From Silvanigrella paludirubra (GTDB lineage: Bacteria; Bdellovibrionota_B; Oligoflexia; Silvanigrellales; Silvanigrellaceae): 64,000 nucleotides of DNA. Below the pieces are notes generated by a model, which ran no database searches, was not told the DNA's origin, and worked only from the letters and a program-made list of their open reading frames with translations. Location: positions 248,001 to 312,000 of the forward strand of contig NZ_WFLM01000002.1 of NCBI RefSeq assembly GCF_009208775.1, in the 5' to 3' direction. Shown piece after piece: positions 8,682-17,864 of this stretch. Position numbers and translations under genes: made by a program. The stretch's first letter is position 1. Each line of letters begins with the position of its first letter.

Positions 8682-11600
8682 ATGAAAAATTTATATAAAT
8701 GCTCAATTTTATTATCTGGATTATTTTTAACAAGTTGTTCTGAAAATAATTCAAAATCAAAGTCTGATGATAAAAAAAATATTTCAGAAAACCGCTCAAC
8801 TTCAAAATCAGCTTGTTTGCAAATAGTTACTGAAGAAAAGGAATTTACTGAATTACTGACAGAAAGTGAATATATCATTTTTAATAAAAAACTAATTCAA
8901 TTAAATGAAATTAGCTCAGAAAATATTTATGAAAAATTTGATGCAGCTTATGAAGTATTAAATTATCTAAATACTTTAGAAATCAATAATAAAAACATTA
9001 AAAATAACGATTATTTCATAAAAACAAAAAAGAGTCTTTTAAATGAAATTTATAACTATAAAAATGAAATTTCATTTGAAGCTCATTATTATTCAAACAA
9101 ATTTAAAGAGTCATTTCAAAAATTAAACCTTCATGAAGACCTATTCCCTTTATTAAGTACAGTTAATAAGTCAAAAAAATCTATAGAAGTTTATAATAAA
9201 AAATTTAAAACAAGGACAAATTTTTCTATTAATGACAATAATGAATTAAAAAATATAAATGGTTTTGTCGATTTAATCGAATTTCATAGTTCTGCTTTTC
9301 ATAGTAAAATGAAAAATGACTCAGATCTTCATTTAACGCACCCAACAATTGGTTTATCACATGCCTATTTAATTAAAAATATAATTGATTTTTTCGCTAA
9401 TGATGAAGATATAAAAATAAATTCAACTTTAAATAATATCATAAAAATTCAAATATATACTAATTTAGTACAGCTTACGTCTGATGTTGTAGATAGTGGA
9501 ATTAAAATAACTCATGTTATTAAAATGATAAATAGCAATGAAATGCAAGCAATCAAACCATTTCAAACATTTTCAAAAATTTCTACAGGTTTAAATGTCG
9601 GTTTGAGTCTATTTAATGTTGTCTTTGATGCTTTTGAGGTAGGATATTCTGAAAATAATTCGGATCTTATTAAATATAAAACCCAACTCTCATTTGACAC
9701 AGCTTCTGTTATTTTATCTGGAAGTGGAGCCATTCTTGGCGAAACAACGGCTGGCATTTTTTTAGGCGGACTTGGTGTTGTTTTCGCAGGTCTTACTGTT
9801 GGATTTACAGCTTTAGCAGAAGCTTCAGCCCATGCTATTGATCAAGTATTATCCACTGGGAAATACTTTTTAGATTACAAAAAAAATCATGATCTTATTT
9901 TATCTAAAAATAATTTTTACCCTGATAAAGATGAAACAATGATTTCTCTTGCCCATAAAAACTTTGAAAAAAAAGATAAAGAAATAAAAAGCGATCATTT
10001 AGACATCGTTATTGAAGAATTAGACTTCACAAAAAATAATTCTTATAAAATAACATTTGGTGATCATCTTACTCCTCCTATTAAATCTCGAAATTTAGCT
10101 AATATATACGAATTTGATACCGATCCAAAAAACTTTATAAAAATAAGAGAATCATTAGGAAATTATTATAAACAAAATAAATCTGTTGAATTTCCATTAA
10201 ACAATATAGATAAAATCATTCTACCAAATCAAGCTCAATACGAAATAAGCCTCCGTTATGCTAGCCCTGTACCAGGAATAATATCAAGACGAGATGCGGA
10301 GCTTGACGTAGGAAGAAAAATACAAGAAAATTCAAATGGAAAATTTATATTTGATGAGTTTAATTTTTGGGGAGGAGAGAAAGCATTAGCTGGATTAGTT
10401 TTCATAGGAAGACAAACAGAAATAAAAATTAAATTAAGTTCAGAAAGCAAAGATTTATATTTTCTAACTCCAAAAATACCTCAATTTTCTAAAAATAATA
10501 TTAAATATATATTTAATGTTATCGATGACAAATCAGATTCTTTAAATTCATATCATGTTCACTTATCAGAGGGAGCAAAATATGAATTAGAATTATTAAA
10601 ATCAGATGCGTGGCATTTTCATATTGATGAAAAATTAAAAAATGTAAATTTCAATGAAAATAATAAAATGTTAAATATTCAATATGAAAATAAAGAATAT
10701 TCTATTCATTTTCCAACATTAAAGCCAAGTGAAATTTATATTCATGACCCGACTGGAGTTGTCTATATATTTAAAGATAGTAGAATATTGCCCTTTAATA
10801 TAAATCCGGTTTTAGATGCTAAAAAATTCAATAATCAAGATTTATTTGATATAATTGAAAAATATTTTAACAATTTTGAATACAGTATAAAATATAAAAA
10901 TAGATATTTAAAAATAAAAAATTTCCTAGAAAAACCGAATTCAGAAGTTCAGACTATTTTTTATGACATCGAAAAAAGAGAGTACATATACTCTTACATT
11001 AATAATAACGAAATTGAGGTAATTGGAAAAATAAATAATAGTTATGTATTTAAGCTTAAAGATTCAAATACATTAGTTTACAAAACAAAGGAAGAAATAT
11101 TATATATAAAATATGACAGTTACTATGCAAATAATAAGTTTTATATTAGAAAAACATTCCCAAATACTTATACATTATATGAATTAAACGAAAAAGGTTT
11201 ACATTTAATAGAAACAAAATATTATGAATTGTCAAATTCGGTAGAAGCAAATTTATACCTGAATAAAAACCACAATAAATATTGCGATTTAAAATATCAT
11301 TTTGGACCTTTTGGATTATCTACTGCATATAAAATAAATAATACCATTAAATTTATAGCTGATATAAATTTAGTCAAAACAAATATATCCGATTTAGTAA
11401 GAATAACAAATGACATTCAAGGAAATGAAACTAAATTTTATTATTTATCACTAAAAAAAGAAATTATTCATGTAAAAGAAATTATTGATAGCTTTTTAAT
11501 AGGTAACATTAAATACTATTTTACATCAAGTGATAACTTGTCAAAGATAATTAAAATTACTAATAATAAAGAAGTAGAAATAAAAACATACAATTTTTCA

Positions 11601-12122
11601 ATTCATAAAGCAAGTTATGATAATGGCTCTTTTTATATTGAATCAAAAAAAGGATATATTTATAAATTAAATTCTCAAAAAGAACTGTCTTTAATAGCAC
11701 TCAGTAAAACATGGACTCAAAATAAATTAGGAAAAAATCTATTTGAAAGTTTAAATGCAATAAATACAAATTCAAAAATAATTAAAATAATCATTAACGA
11801 TAATGAGTCTGCAGAATATCATGTAGATAAAAACAAATTAATTATATCTAAAAACAATAAAATATATTTGGGAGAAAGCAAACATCATCATGACAGGTAC
11901 TATTTTCATGATTCAAATTTAAATAAAAACTTTTATATAAATGATCATTTCTACTTTAATGCAAAAAATTATACTATAGATAAAACTAAAGAAACAATTA
12001 CACTAAAATATAAAAATCAAAATCCTGAATGGAAAGAAGAAAATACAGAGAATGATATTATAATTCATAATATAGACAAAAATAAAAAAATGGCTTTTTT
12101 TATAAATCATTTATTTAAGTAA
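8682..12122 (+). CDS. Lipoprotein with TcdA/TcdB-like pore-forming (delivery) region
   Basis: A 1146-residue protein with a lipoprotein signal peptide; the lipobox is L16-T-S-C19, so it should be acylated. Residues ~50-300 are helical. Residues ~225-400 line up by eye with the start of the large clostridial toxin translocation domain: an amphipathic stretch (IIKIQIYTNLVQL), two hydrophobic hairpins (about 301-318 and 336-380, with SGSGAILGETTAGIFLGGLG), and an acidic/charged link between them. Downstream blocks also follow TcdB: LDIVIEELDF near 440, a KIILPNQA block, a SRRDAELD...NGKFIFDEFNFWGGEKAL stretch, SESKDLYFLTPKIP, and a β-rich tail of many short Tyr/Asn-rich strands to the end. The glucosyltransferase, cysteine protease and choline-binding repeats of TcdB are absent. 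With the preceding deaminase it may form a two-part toxin, this being the pore or delivery half. Family call is by eye. Confidence 0.65.
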   Translation: MKNLYKCSILLSGLFLTSCSENNSKSKSDDKKNISENRSTSKSACLQIVTEEKEFTELLTESEYIIFNKKLIQLNEISSENIYEKFDAAYEVLNYLNTLEINNKNIKNNDYFIKTKKSLLNEIYNYKNEISFEAHYYSNKFKESFQKLNLHEDLFPLLSTVNKSKKSIEVYNKKFKTRTNFSINDNNELKNINGFVDLIEFHSSAFHSKMKNDSDLHLTHPTIGLSHAYLIKNIIDFFANDEDIKINSTLNNIIKIQIYTNLVQLTSDVVDSGIKITHVIKMINSNEMQAIKPFQTFSKISTGLNVGLSLFNVVFDAFEVGYSENNSDLIKYKTQLSFDTASVILSGSGAILGETTAGIFLGGLGVVFAGLTVGFTALAEASAHAIDQVLSTGKYFLDYKKNHDLILSKNNFYPDKDETMISLAHKNFEKKDKEIKSDHLDIVIEELDFTKNNSYKITFGDHLTPPIKSRNLANIYEFDTDPKNFIKIRESLGNYYKQNKSVEFPLNNIDKIILPNQAQYEISLRYASPVPGIISRRDAELDVGRKIQENSNGKFIFDEFNFWGGEKALAGLVFIGRQTEIKIKLSSESKDLYFLTPKIPQFSKNNIKYIFNVIDDKSDSLNSYHVHLSEGAKYELELLKSDAWHFHIDEKLKNVNFNENNKMLNIQYENKEYSIHFPTLKPSEIYIHDPTGVVYIFKDSRILPFNINPVLDAKKFNNQDLFDIIEKYFNNFEYSIKYKNRYLKIKNFLEKPNSEVQTIFYDIEKREYIYSYINNNEIEVIGKINNSYVFKLKDSNTLVYKTKEEILYIKYDSYYANNKFYIRKTFPNTYTLYELNEKGLHLIETKYYELSNSVEANLYLNKNHNKYCDLKYHFGPFGLSTAYKINNTIKFIADINLVKTNISDLVRITNDIQGNETKFYYLSLKKEIIHVKEIIDSFLIGNIKYYFTSSDNLSKIIKITNNKEVEIKTYNFSIHKASYDNGSFYIESKKGYIYKLNSQKELSLIALSKTWTQNKLGKNLFESLNAINTNSKIIKIIINDNESAEYHVDKNKLIISKNNKIYLGESKHHHDRYYFHDSNLNKNFYINDHFYFNAKNYTIDKTKETITLKYKNQNPEWKEENTENDIIIHNIDKNKKMAFFINHLFK

Positions 12123-12158
12123 TTTTTGGTAATCTATTTTTTAATATGAGTCGTTTTT

Positions 12159-12196
12159 AAAGGAAATCAAATTTTATTAAATTTGATTTCCTTTTA
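12159..12196 (+). terminator. Strong terminator after deaminase/pore operon
   Basis: A perfect 16-base stem (AAAGGAAATCAAATTT pairing with AAATTTGATTTCCTTT) with a 4-base TATT loop, starting 36 bases after the stop of the pore-protein gene. The right arm ends in a short T-run (CCTTTTATT). It bounds the two-gene toxin unit and separates it from the tryptophan-dioxygenase gene. Confidence 0.75.
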
Positions 12197-12312
12197 TTCA
12201 AAATATGATATAAATTCCATCTTGCACTTAATGTGATCGAATGGATTAAGAATTTAAATAACAAAATATATATTTAACATATATATTTATAAAATATTTT
12301 AAAGGGAATCAT

Positions 12313-13077
12313 ATGAAAAACAATGAACTTCTTTATGAAGATATTGCTAATATTATGGTAGGCGAAGGAAAAAGTGATTATGAAATTTATTTAAAAACAA
12401 AAGAACTTTTATCATTACAAACTACATATCCTGAATTATGCAACCCAGATGAATTGCATTTTCAATTAGTCCACCAAGCCGAAGAACTTTTTTTTAAATC
12501 CTTAAATCATTCCTTATTAGAAATAAATAAATATATATTAGAAAAAAATACAAATCGGATATTAAGTAATTTTAGTAGAGCCCATAAAGCACAAAAAAAT
12601 TTACTAACTACAATAGAATTATTATACCCTATGTCTCCAAGAGAATATCAAGACATTAGGCTAAAATTAGGGAATGGAAGCGGTCAAGACTCCCCAGGAT
12701 TTAAATCTTTTCTTAAAATTGCTCCCTATTTATGGCGTTCTTTTAAATCTCTTTACTTAAATGACAATATAGATAACCTTCATAAAATTTATAATACAGA
12801 ATATAAACAATGTGATGCTTTTATTATTGCGGAATCCTTTTTAGAACTTGATGATCTCTACAATAAATTTCTTTATTTTCACATGAAATTAATAGGAAGA
12901 AGCATAGGATTACAAGCGCATTCCATGAAAGGAAATGTTGTTACAAATCTTACAAACAGAATAGCGCGTTCTCTATTCCCAGAATTGTGGGATATTCGAT
13001 CAAAAATGACTTCAGAATGGGGAAGTCAATATGGTATTGTAAGAGATAGTTTATCTGAAAATTCAAGTGTAAATTAA
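12313..13077 (+). CDS. Tryptophan 2,3-dioxygenase family haem protein (divergent)
   Basis: A 254-residue member of the tryptophan 2,3-dioxygenase (TDO) superfamily, which opens the indole ring of tryptophan to N-formylkynurenine. Visible family blocks: DELHFQLVHQAEELFFK (47-63), with H54 at the substrate-facing histidine position; MSPREYQDIRLKLGNGSGQDSPGF (107-130), with R116; FHMKLIGRSIG, with H190 as the likely haem ligand; and FPELWDIRSKM near the end. The usual substrate-binding loop GTGGSSG after the haem histidine is replaced by QAHSMKGN. This resembles the secondary-metabolism branch of the family more than catabolic TDO, so the substrate might be a modified tryptophan. A kynureninase-like gene follows 113 bases later, which supports a kynurenine-type route. 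A GGGA ribosome site precedes the ATG. Confidence 0.8.
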   Translation: MKNNELLYEDIANIMVGEGKSDYEIYLKTKELLSLQTTYPELCNPDELHFQLVHQAEELFFKSLNHSLLEINKYILEKNTNRILSNFSRAHKAQKNLLTTIELLYPMSPREYQDIRLKLGNGSGQDSPGFKSFLKIAPYLWRSFKSLYLNDNIDNLHKIYNTEYKQCDAFIIAESFLELDDLYNKFLYFHMKLIGRSIGLQAHSMKGNVVTNLTNRIARSLFPELWDIRSKMTSEWGSQYGIVRDSLSENSSVN

Positions 13078-13190
13078 TATAAATTAAACTCAAATATAAT
13101 TATATTAAATATCAAATCCAAATTTAATATCATAGAAATAAAATCTGTTTATTATTTTATAAATAAAAAGAAGATAAGGCAATAAAATTT

Positions 13191-14321
13191 ATGAATCATA
13201 AATTAATAAGTAGCTTCATAAAACCTGAAGGTATCTATTTTATAAACCATTCTTTAGGATGTTTTAGTTATGAACAAGAATTAGTTAAAAATGAGTATTT
13301 TAATTCTTGGAAAAAAAAAGGGGGGTTCGCTTGGGAAGATTGGATACCTTCCATATCTAAATATCATGAATCTTTATCCTTGTTATTAAATGGAAAATCC
13401 AAAGAATTTTGTTATCAAAACAATATTTCTACAGGCTTTATTAAAATATTATCCTCATTACCAAAGAGAAAACAAAGAAAAAAAATACTTATTAGTGATT
13501 TAGAGTTTCCCTCAATAATTCTAATTTTAAAAAAATTCATTCAAAATGACTATGAAATAAAAATAATAAAAAGTAAAAATGGGAAAGTACCATTTGAATT
13601 TTGGGAAAAAGAATTGGATATGAATACACATATTGCAGTTATATCACACACGACATATTCCACATCTTATAAAAATTCTATATATCAAATTGCAAACAAA
13701 TGCAAAGAACTTGATATTTTTTGTCTTGTTGATATAGCCCAATCCGTTGGTATCGTTCCCATTGATTTAAAAAAATTAAACTGTGATTTTATCATGGGGT
13801 CTTGTATAAAATGGCTTTGTGGCGGATCTGGAGCTGGATTTATATGGATAAATGAAAAAATAAATGAAAATTTAAAAAATAACTCTTGTGGCTGGTTTTC
13901 ATTAGAAAATATTTTTACAGAAGACATAGAAGACTTTAGGTTAGCTAATTCAGCATGTAAATTTTTAGATGGCACTCCTAATATTTTGCCTATGATACTT
14001 GCAACAGAAAGCATTCATAAATTAATGAATATTGGAATTGAAGAAATTTATAATTTAAATCAAAAATATATTGATTCCTTAATTCATTTTTTTCAAAATT
14101 TAAAAACTATTACTGTCAATTCACCTATTGAGCCAAATCAGCGAGGTGGAACTCTAGTCGTTAAGTCAAATAATGATAAAAATTTATTAGACTTTTTAAT
14201 TAAAAAAAATGTATATGTTGATAGAAAAGAAAGTTATGGTATTAGAATATCTCCGCATATTTATAATACTTGGGATGAAATTGAACAGTTTAAAAATATA
14301 ATGTCATCATATTTTGAATAA
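13191..14321 (+). CDS. Kynureninase-like PLP enzyme (aminotransferase class V fold)
   Basis: A 376-residue fold-type I PLP enzyme. The phosphate/pyridine-binding aspartate is D181 in LVDIAQSVG, and the Schiff-base lysine is K207 in MGSCIKWLCGGSGAGFIW, where the GG.GAGF context is the one seen in kynureninases (YKYLNGGPGA). The C-terminal RGG and GIRISPHIYNTWDEI blocks also fit kynureninase/class V enzymes. Kynureninase cleaves kynurenine to anthranilate and alanine. Following a TDO-family gene, this points to conversion of tryptophan toward anthranilate, but no kynurenine formamidase is present in the window. A cysteine desulfurase-like or related C-S/C-C lyase is the main alternative. Upstream AAGG fits the ribosome site. 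Confidence 0.75.
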   Translation: MNHKLISSFIKPEGIYFINHSLGCFSYEQELVKNEYFNSWKKKGGFAWEDWIPSISKYHESLSLLLNGKSKEFCYQNNISTGFIKILSSLPKRKQRKKILISDLEFPSIILILKKFIQNDYEIKIIKSKNGKVPFEFWEKELDMNTHIAVISHTTYSTSYKNSIYQIANKCKELDIFCLVDIAQSVGIVPIDLKKLNCDFIMGSCIKWLCGGSGAGFIWINEKINENLKNNSCGWFSLENIFTEDIEDFRLANSACKFLDGTPNILPMILATESIHKLMNIGIEEIYNLNQKYIDSLIHFFQNLKTITVNSPIEPNQRGGTLVVKSNNDKNLLDFLIKKNVYVDRKESYGIRISPHIYNTWDEIEQFKNIMSSYFE

Positions 14322-14372
14322 ATTCATATTAAATTTCATCATCTATAGATATTTTATAAATCAGAGGATTTG

Positions 14373-16052
14373 ATGTTACTTCATTATTTTTCAAATATTT
14401 CAAATAAAAAATTCTTTTTTTTTATTGCTACTTTAGGATTATTAGCAAATATTTTATCCGCTTATAGTACTTTAGGATATTACCAACAAGATGAGCATTA
14501 TCAAATTCTCGAATTTATTCATAATTTAACTTTCAATACAAGTCCAGATAAAATGGTTTGGGAATATAATTCTCAAATACGTCCTTGGTTTCAACCCTTT
14601 TCTTATTTCTTGAGTTTAAAATTATTTTCACTTTTTTTTAATTTGAATGATCCTTTTTTTATAAGTTTTTTAATTCGCCTTGAGTCGAGTTTATTTGCAT
14701 TTATTGGTCAATGTCTATTTAGTTTGACATTATATAAAATTTTTAATGGAAACAAAATTTGGAAGATATCAACAGGAATTATATTTTTATTTTATATTTT
14801 TCCCTTTTTATCTGCAAGAACCTCATCCGAAAACATTTCTTCTACATTTATTTTACTTTCTTTTTCTACCTTTATTTTTTCTATTAAAGATAAATTATTT
14901 AATATTTCAGAATTAAAACAAAAACTATCTTTCAATCATTTTGGTATTTTTTTATCGGGACTTTTTTCTGGATTTGCTTTTGAAACTCGATTTCAAAGTG
15001 CCTTCTTTATAATTGGCTTTGCATTATGGATCTTTTTTAATACGAAAAGAAAATTATTATTTATATTAACATATTTTTCACCTATTGGAATTTGTATTCT
15101 TTTAGGAACTTTAATTGATACATATTGCTATGGAAAATTAGTATTCGCACCCTGGAATTATTTTGATTACAATATATTAAAAGGAGTTGCTGCTAATTTT
15201 GGAGTTTCTCCTTTTTATTATTATATAAATATTTTATTTGATTTTTTTGCCCCCCCTTTGGGATTTTTTATAATTTTAGGAATTTTTATCTCTATAATAA
15301 AGTTTACAAAAAGCATTTTATTATGGTCTATTCTTAGCTTTGTTGGTTTTCATAGCCTTATTGGACACAAAGAGGAAAGATTTCTATTTCCTATTTTTAT
15401 ATTAATGGTCCCTATTTTATGTCAATCTATTCTTTATTTATATAAATTAATAAATGATAATATTTCTAATAATAAATATTTAATAGCGCTTAAATCATTA
15501 AAAGCAATATTTAATATCTCATTCATCATTATTTCTATAAATAGCATACTTATTCTTTTATTTACAATTTATAAAATTGAAAATATTTCATTTGGTTTTT
15601 TAAATACTTTCGCTCAAAGATTCAAACACCATGACATAAAAGCTCTCGAATTTTTAGATAAAAATGTAGAAACTCCTGAATATTACGGATTCAACAAAGA
15701 CATTCAATGTGATGACATAACAAAAAATTTAAAATGCGATTTAAATCGTTATTTTTATATTAAAAATCAGCATAATTTTATTTTATTAAGTTCAAATCAA
15801 GAATATATTCATCTTTTTAAAAATAAAGGTAAATTTTATTATAATTACTTATATTTAGATAAAAATAATATTGATTTTGTTAAAACAAATTTCTATAAAG
15901 ATCATTGTAAAACTGTCTATTTATCAAGATCTATCCCTATTTATGAAAATGAATTTTATCTTTTTCAAAACTCCATTTTAAAACCAATTTTAAATCTTAG
16001 GCATTGGTATAATAGAGGTTATGCAGATATTTTTATCAAATGTTCAAATTAA
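14373..16052 (+). CDS. GT22-like (Alg9/PIG-B type) mannosyltransferase membrane protein
   Basis: A polytopic membrane protein of 559 residues from the ATG at 14373; an in-frame TTG one codon upstream is too close to the AGAGGA ribosome site to be preferred. Roughly nine to ten hydrophobic segments are visible. Signatures of the GT-C family GT22 are present: D40-E41 in QQDEHYQ near the first extramembrane loop, ETRFQSAFF (the usual FRFQ), a WNYFDYN stretch, and the hallmark HKEERFLFP starting at H332. In eukaryotes GT22 enzymes add mannose from dolichol-phosphate-mannose to GPI or N-glycan precursors; bacterial members are less common and their acceptors unknown. The protein is expected in the inner membrane acting on a polyprenyl-linked sugar donor. 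It follows the kynureninase-like gene by 51 bases. Confidence 0.75.
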   Translation: MLLHYFSNISNKKFFFFIATLGLLANILSAYSTLGYYQQDEHYQILEFIHNLTFNTSPDKMVWEYNSQIRPWFQPFSYFLSLKLFSLFFNLNDPFFISFLIRLESSLFAFIGQCLFSLTLYKIFNGNKIWKISTGIIFLFYIFPFLSARTSSENISSTFILLSFSTFIFSIKDKLFNISELKQKLSFNHFGIFLSGLFSGFAFETRFQSAFFIIGFALWIFFNTKRKLLFILTYFSPIGICILLGTLIDTYCYGKLVFAPWNYFDYNILKGVAANFGVSPFYYYINILFDFFAPPLGFFIILGIFISIIKFTKSILLWSILSFVGFHSLIGHKEERFLFPIFILMVPILCQSILYLYKLINDNISNNKYLIALKSLKAIFNISFIIISINSILILLFTIYKIENISFGFLNTFAQRFKHHDIKALEFLDKNVETPEYYGFNKDIQCDDITKNLKCDLNRYFYIKNQHNFILLSSNQEYIHLFKNKGKFYYNYLYLDKNNIDFVKTNFYKDHCKTVYLSRSIPIYENEFYLFQNSILKPILNLRHWYNRGYADIFIKCSN

Positions 16053-16139
16053 AAAACTAAATATTCACTGAAAAAAATTAAAAAAAAACCGATTATATCA
16101 CCATTAAACAGAAATATTACTCAATTCTGGAAAACTTTA

Positions 16140-17864
16140 ATGGATAACAGTGAGCATTTAAAAGAATTTATTCTTACTTTTATTGAAGAAGCTAAAGACA
16201 CCTTAGAGCTTTGGGAAAAAACATGCCTTGAATTAGAGAAAAATCCAAACCCCGAATCCATTAAAAATTTATTTCGTTTTGCTCATAATCTAAAAGGATC
16301 TTCGAGGTCAGTTAATTTAAATGCCTTTGGAACTTTTATACATAAAATAGAAGATTTAATCACTTTATTAAGAGACGAAAAAATTCAATATCATTCAAGT
16401 TTTATTACCTTATTTTTAAAATGCCATTCTATAATGGATAACTGGTGTGATCAGTTTGCAAACGATTTAAATTATATTCCAAATGAAGTTTTTGAAATTG
16501 AAAATGAAATCAATCAATACCTTTCGATTATTGAAAAACCTGAACTAAAAGAAACTGAAGGTTTTAGTATATTTAATTATAAAGATAATTTTGTAAAAGA
16601 TAAAGAAGAAAGCAAGGATGATAAATTAACAACATCAAAGTCACAACAAAAAGTGGATACGATTCGCATTCCTTCTAACAAAATTGATATTATGATTCAT
16701 TATATAAGTGAATTATGTTCTCATCATGCTATTATTTCACATTGTAGTTCAATTGGAAAATATAATAATAAATCATTTATCAATTCTGTTCAAATATGTG
16801 AAAAAATTATAAAAGAATTGCAATCAAATGTTTTTGCACTAAGAATGCTTCCACTAACTTCATTATTTCAAAGATTAGAAAGAACAGCAAAGTCTCTCGC
16901 CATGCAACAAAATAAAGATCTTGAAATTATAACAGATGGTGATTTTGTTGAATTAGATAAAAATATAATTGAAAAAATTATAGACCCTCTCGTTCATGTT
17001 ATTCGTAATGCAGTAGACCATGGTATTGAATCAAGCCAAGAAAGATTAGAAAAAAATAAAACTGTAAAATCTTCCATTAAGCTTGAAGCTAAACAAAATG
17101 TAAGTCATGTTGTTATTACAATTTCTGATGACGGCAAAGGGATAAATCCAAAAATTATTTTTCAAAAGGCCGTCCAAAAAAACTTAATTGCCGAAAAGAC
17201 AAAATTAAATGAACAAGAAATATATCAATTACTTTTTTTACCTGGATTTTCAACCGCAGAAAAAATAACAGAAGTTTCTGGTAGAGGTGTTGGATTAGAT
17301 GTAGTGAAACAAGTTTTAGATGAAATTGGAGGATACGTAAATATTCAAAGCCAAATTAACTTTGGATCTCGATTTGAATTCCATCTACCTGCAAATCTTT
17401 CCATTATTGATGTGCTTACAATTAAGGTTGATAATTTAAATTATGTTATTCCCATTTCAGAAATTTCTGAAGTGTTAGATCTATCAAAAATTAAATATGA
17501 AAAAGTTACAAACAGCGAAAAAGTGGCTTTATTAAGAAATAATACAGTAATAATAAAAGAATTAAGTCAATATTTAAAAAACACAGATAAAAATAAATCA
17601 AGCTTAATTAAAAATGCAATTGCTCTTATTGTTGAAGATAATCATTTTTATTATGCTTTTGAAATAGAAGAGCTCATTGGGATTGAATCTGTTGTTTTTA
17701 GAAAAAAAAGCGATAAATTTAATGTTATAAAATACTATAGCGGTTCCACTGTACTTCCAAATGGAGAACCCGCATTTATATTAAGTTTAAAAGAATTAAT
17801 AAATCAAATAATAATTCCTAAAAATAAAGAATTAGATTCTAATTTATTGGAAGGAAGATTATGA
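16140..17864 (+). CDS. cheA: Chemotaxis histidine kinase CheA
   Basis: A 574-residue CheA. The HPt domain (1-110) carries the phospho-accepting H49 in AHNLKGSS. The linker at 130-170 is short and charged, and no P2 (CheY/CheB docking) domain is visible. Dimerisation helices follow at about 172-245. The ATPase domain has its N box around N290 (IRNAVDHGIE), DDGKGI at 330-335, the F box FLPGFSTAE and G2 box GRGVGLD at 381-387. A CheW-like P5 domain occupies about 420-560. It autophosphorylates in response to receptor state. The stop overlaps the cheW start by 4 bases, the first of three such ATGA junctions in the operon. Confidence 0.95.
   Translation: MDNSEHLKEFILTFIEEAKDTLELWEKTCLELEKNPNPESIKNLFRFAHNLKGSSRSVNLNAFGTFIHKIEDLITLLRDEKIQYHSSFITLFLKCHSIMDNWCDQFANDLNYIPNEVFEIENEINQYLSIIEKPELKETEGFSIFNYKDNFVKDKEESKDDKLTTSKSQQKVDTIRIPSNKIDIMIHYISELCSHHAIISHCSSIGKYNNKSFINSVQICEKIIKELQSNVFALRMLPLTSLFQRLERTAKSLAMQQNKDLEIITDGDFVELDKNIIEKIIDPLVHVIRNAVDHGIESSQERLEKNKTVKSSIKLEAKQNVSHVVITISDDGKGINPKIIFQKAVQKNLIAEKTKLNEQEIYQLLFLPGFSTAEKITEVSGRGVGLDVVKQVLDEIGGYVNIQSQINFGSRFEFHLPANLSIIDVLTIKVDNLNYVIPISEISEVLDLSKIKYEKVTNSEKVALLRNNTVIIKELSQYLKNTDKNKSSLIKNAIALIVEDNHFYYAFEIEELIGIESVVFRKKSDKFNVIKYYSGSTVLPNGEPAFILSLKELINQIIIPKNKELDSNLLEGRL

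Noticed and set aside
8682-12122. The lipoprotein as an immunity protein for the deaminase
   Set aside because: Far too large, and its hydrophobic hairpins and β-rich tail match toxin delivery parts.
12197-12312. Search for a TrpR operator (CTAGT...ACTAG) ahead of the dioxygenase gene
   Set aside because: No match seen by eye in the spacer, so control by the TrpR encoded at 50.6 kb is not claimed.
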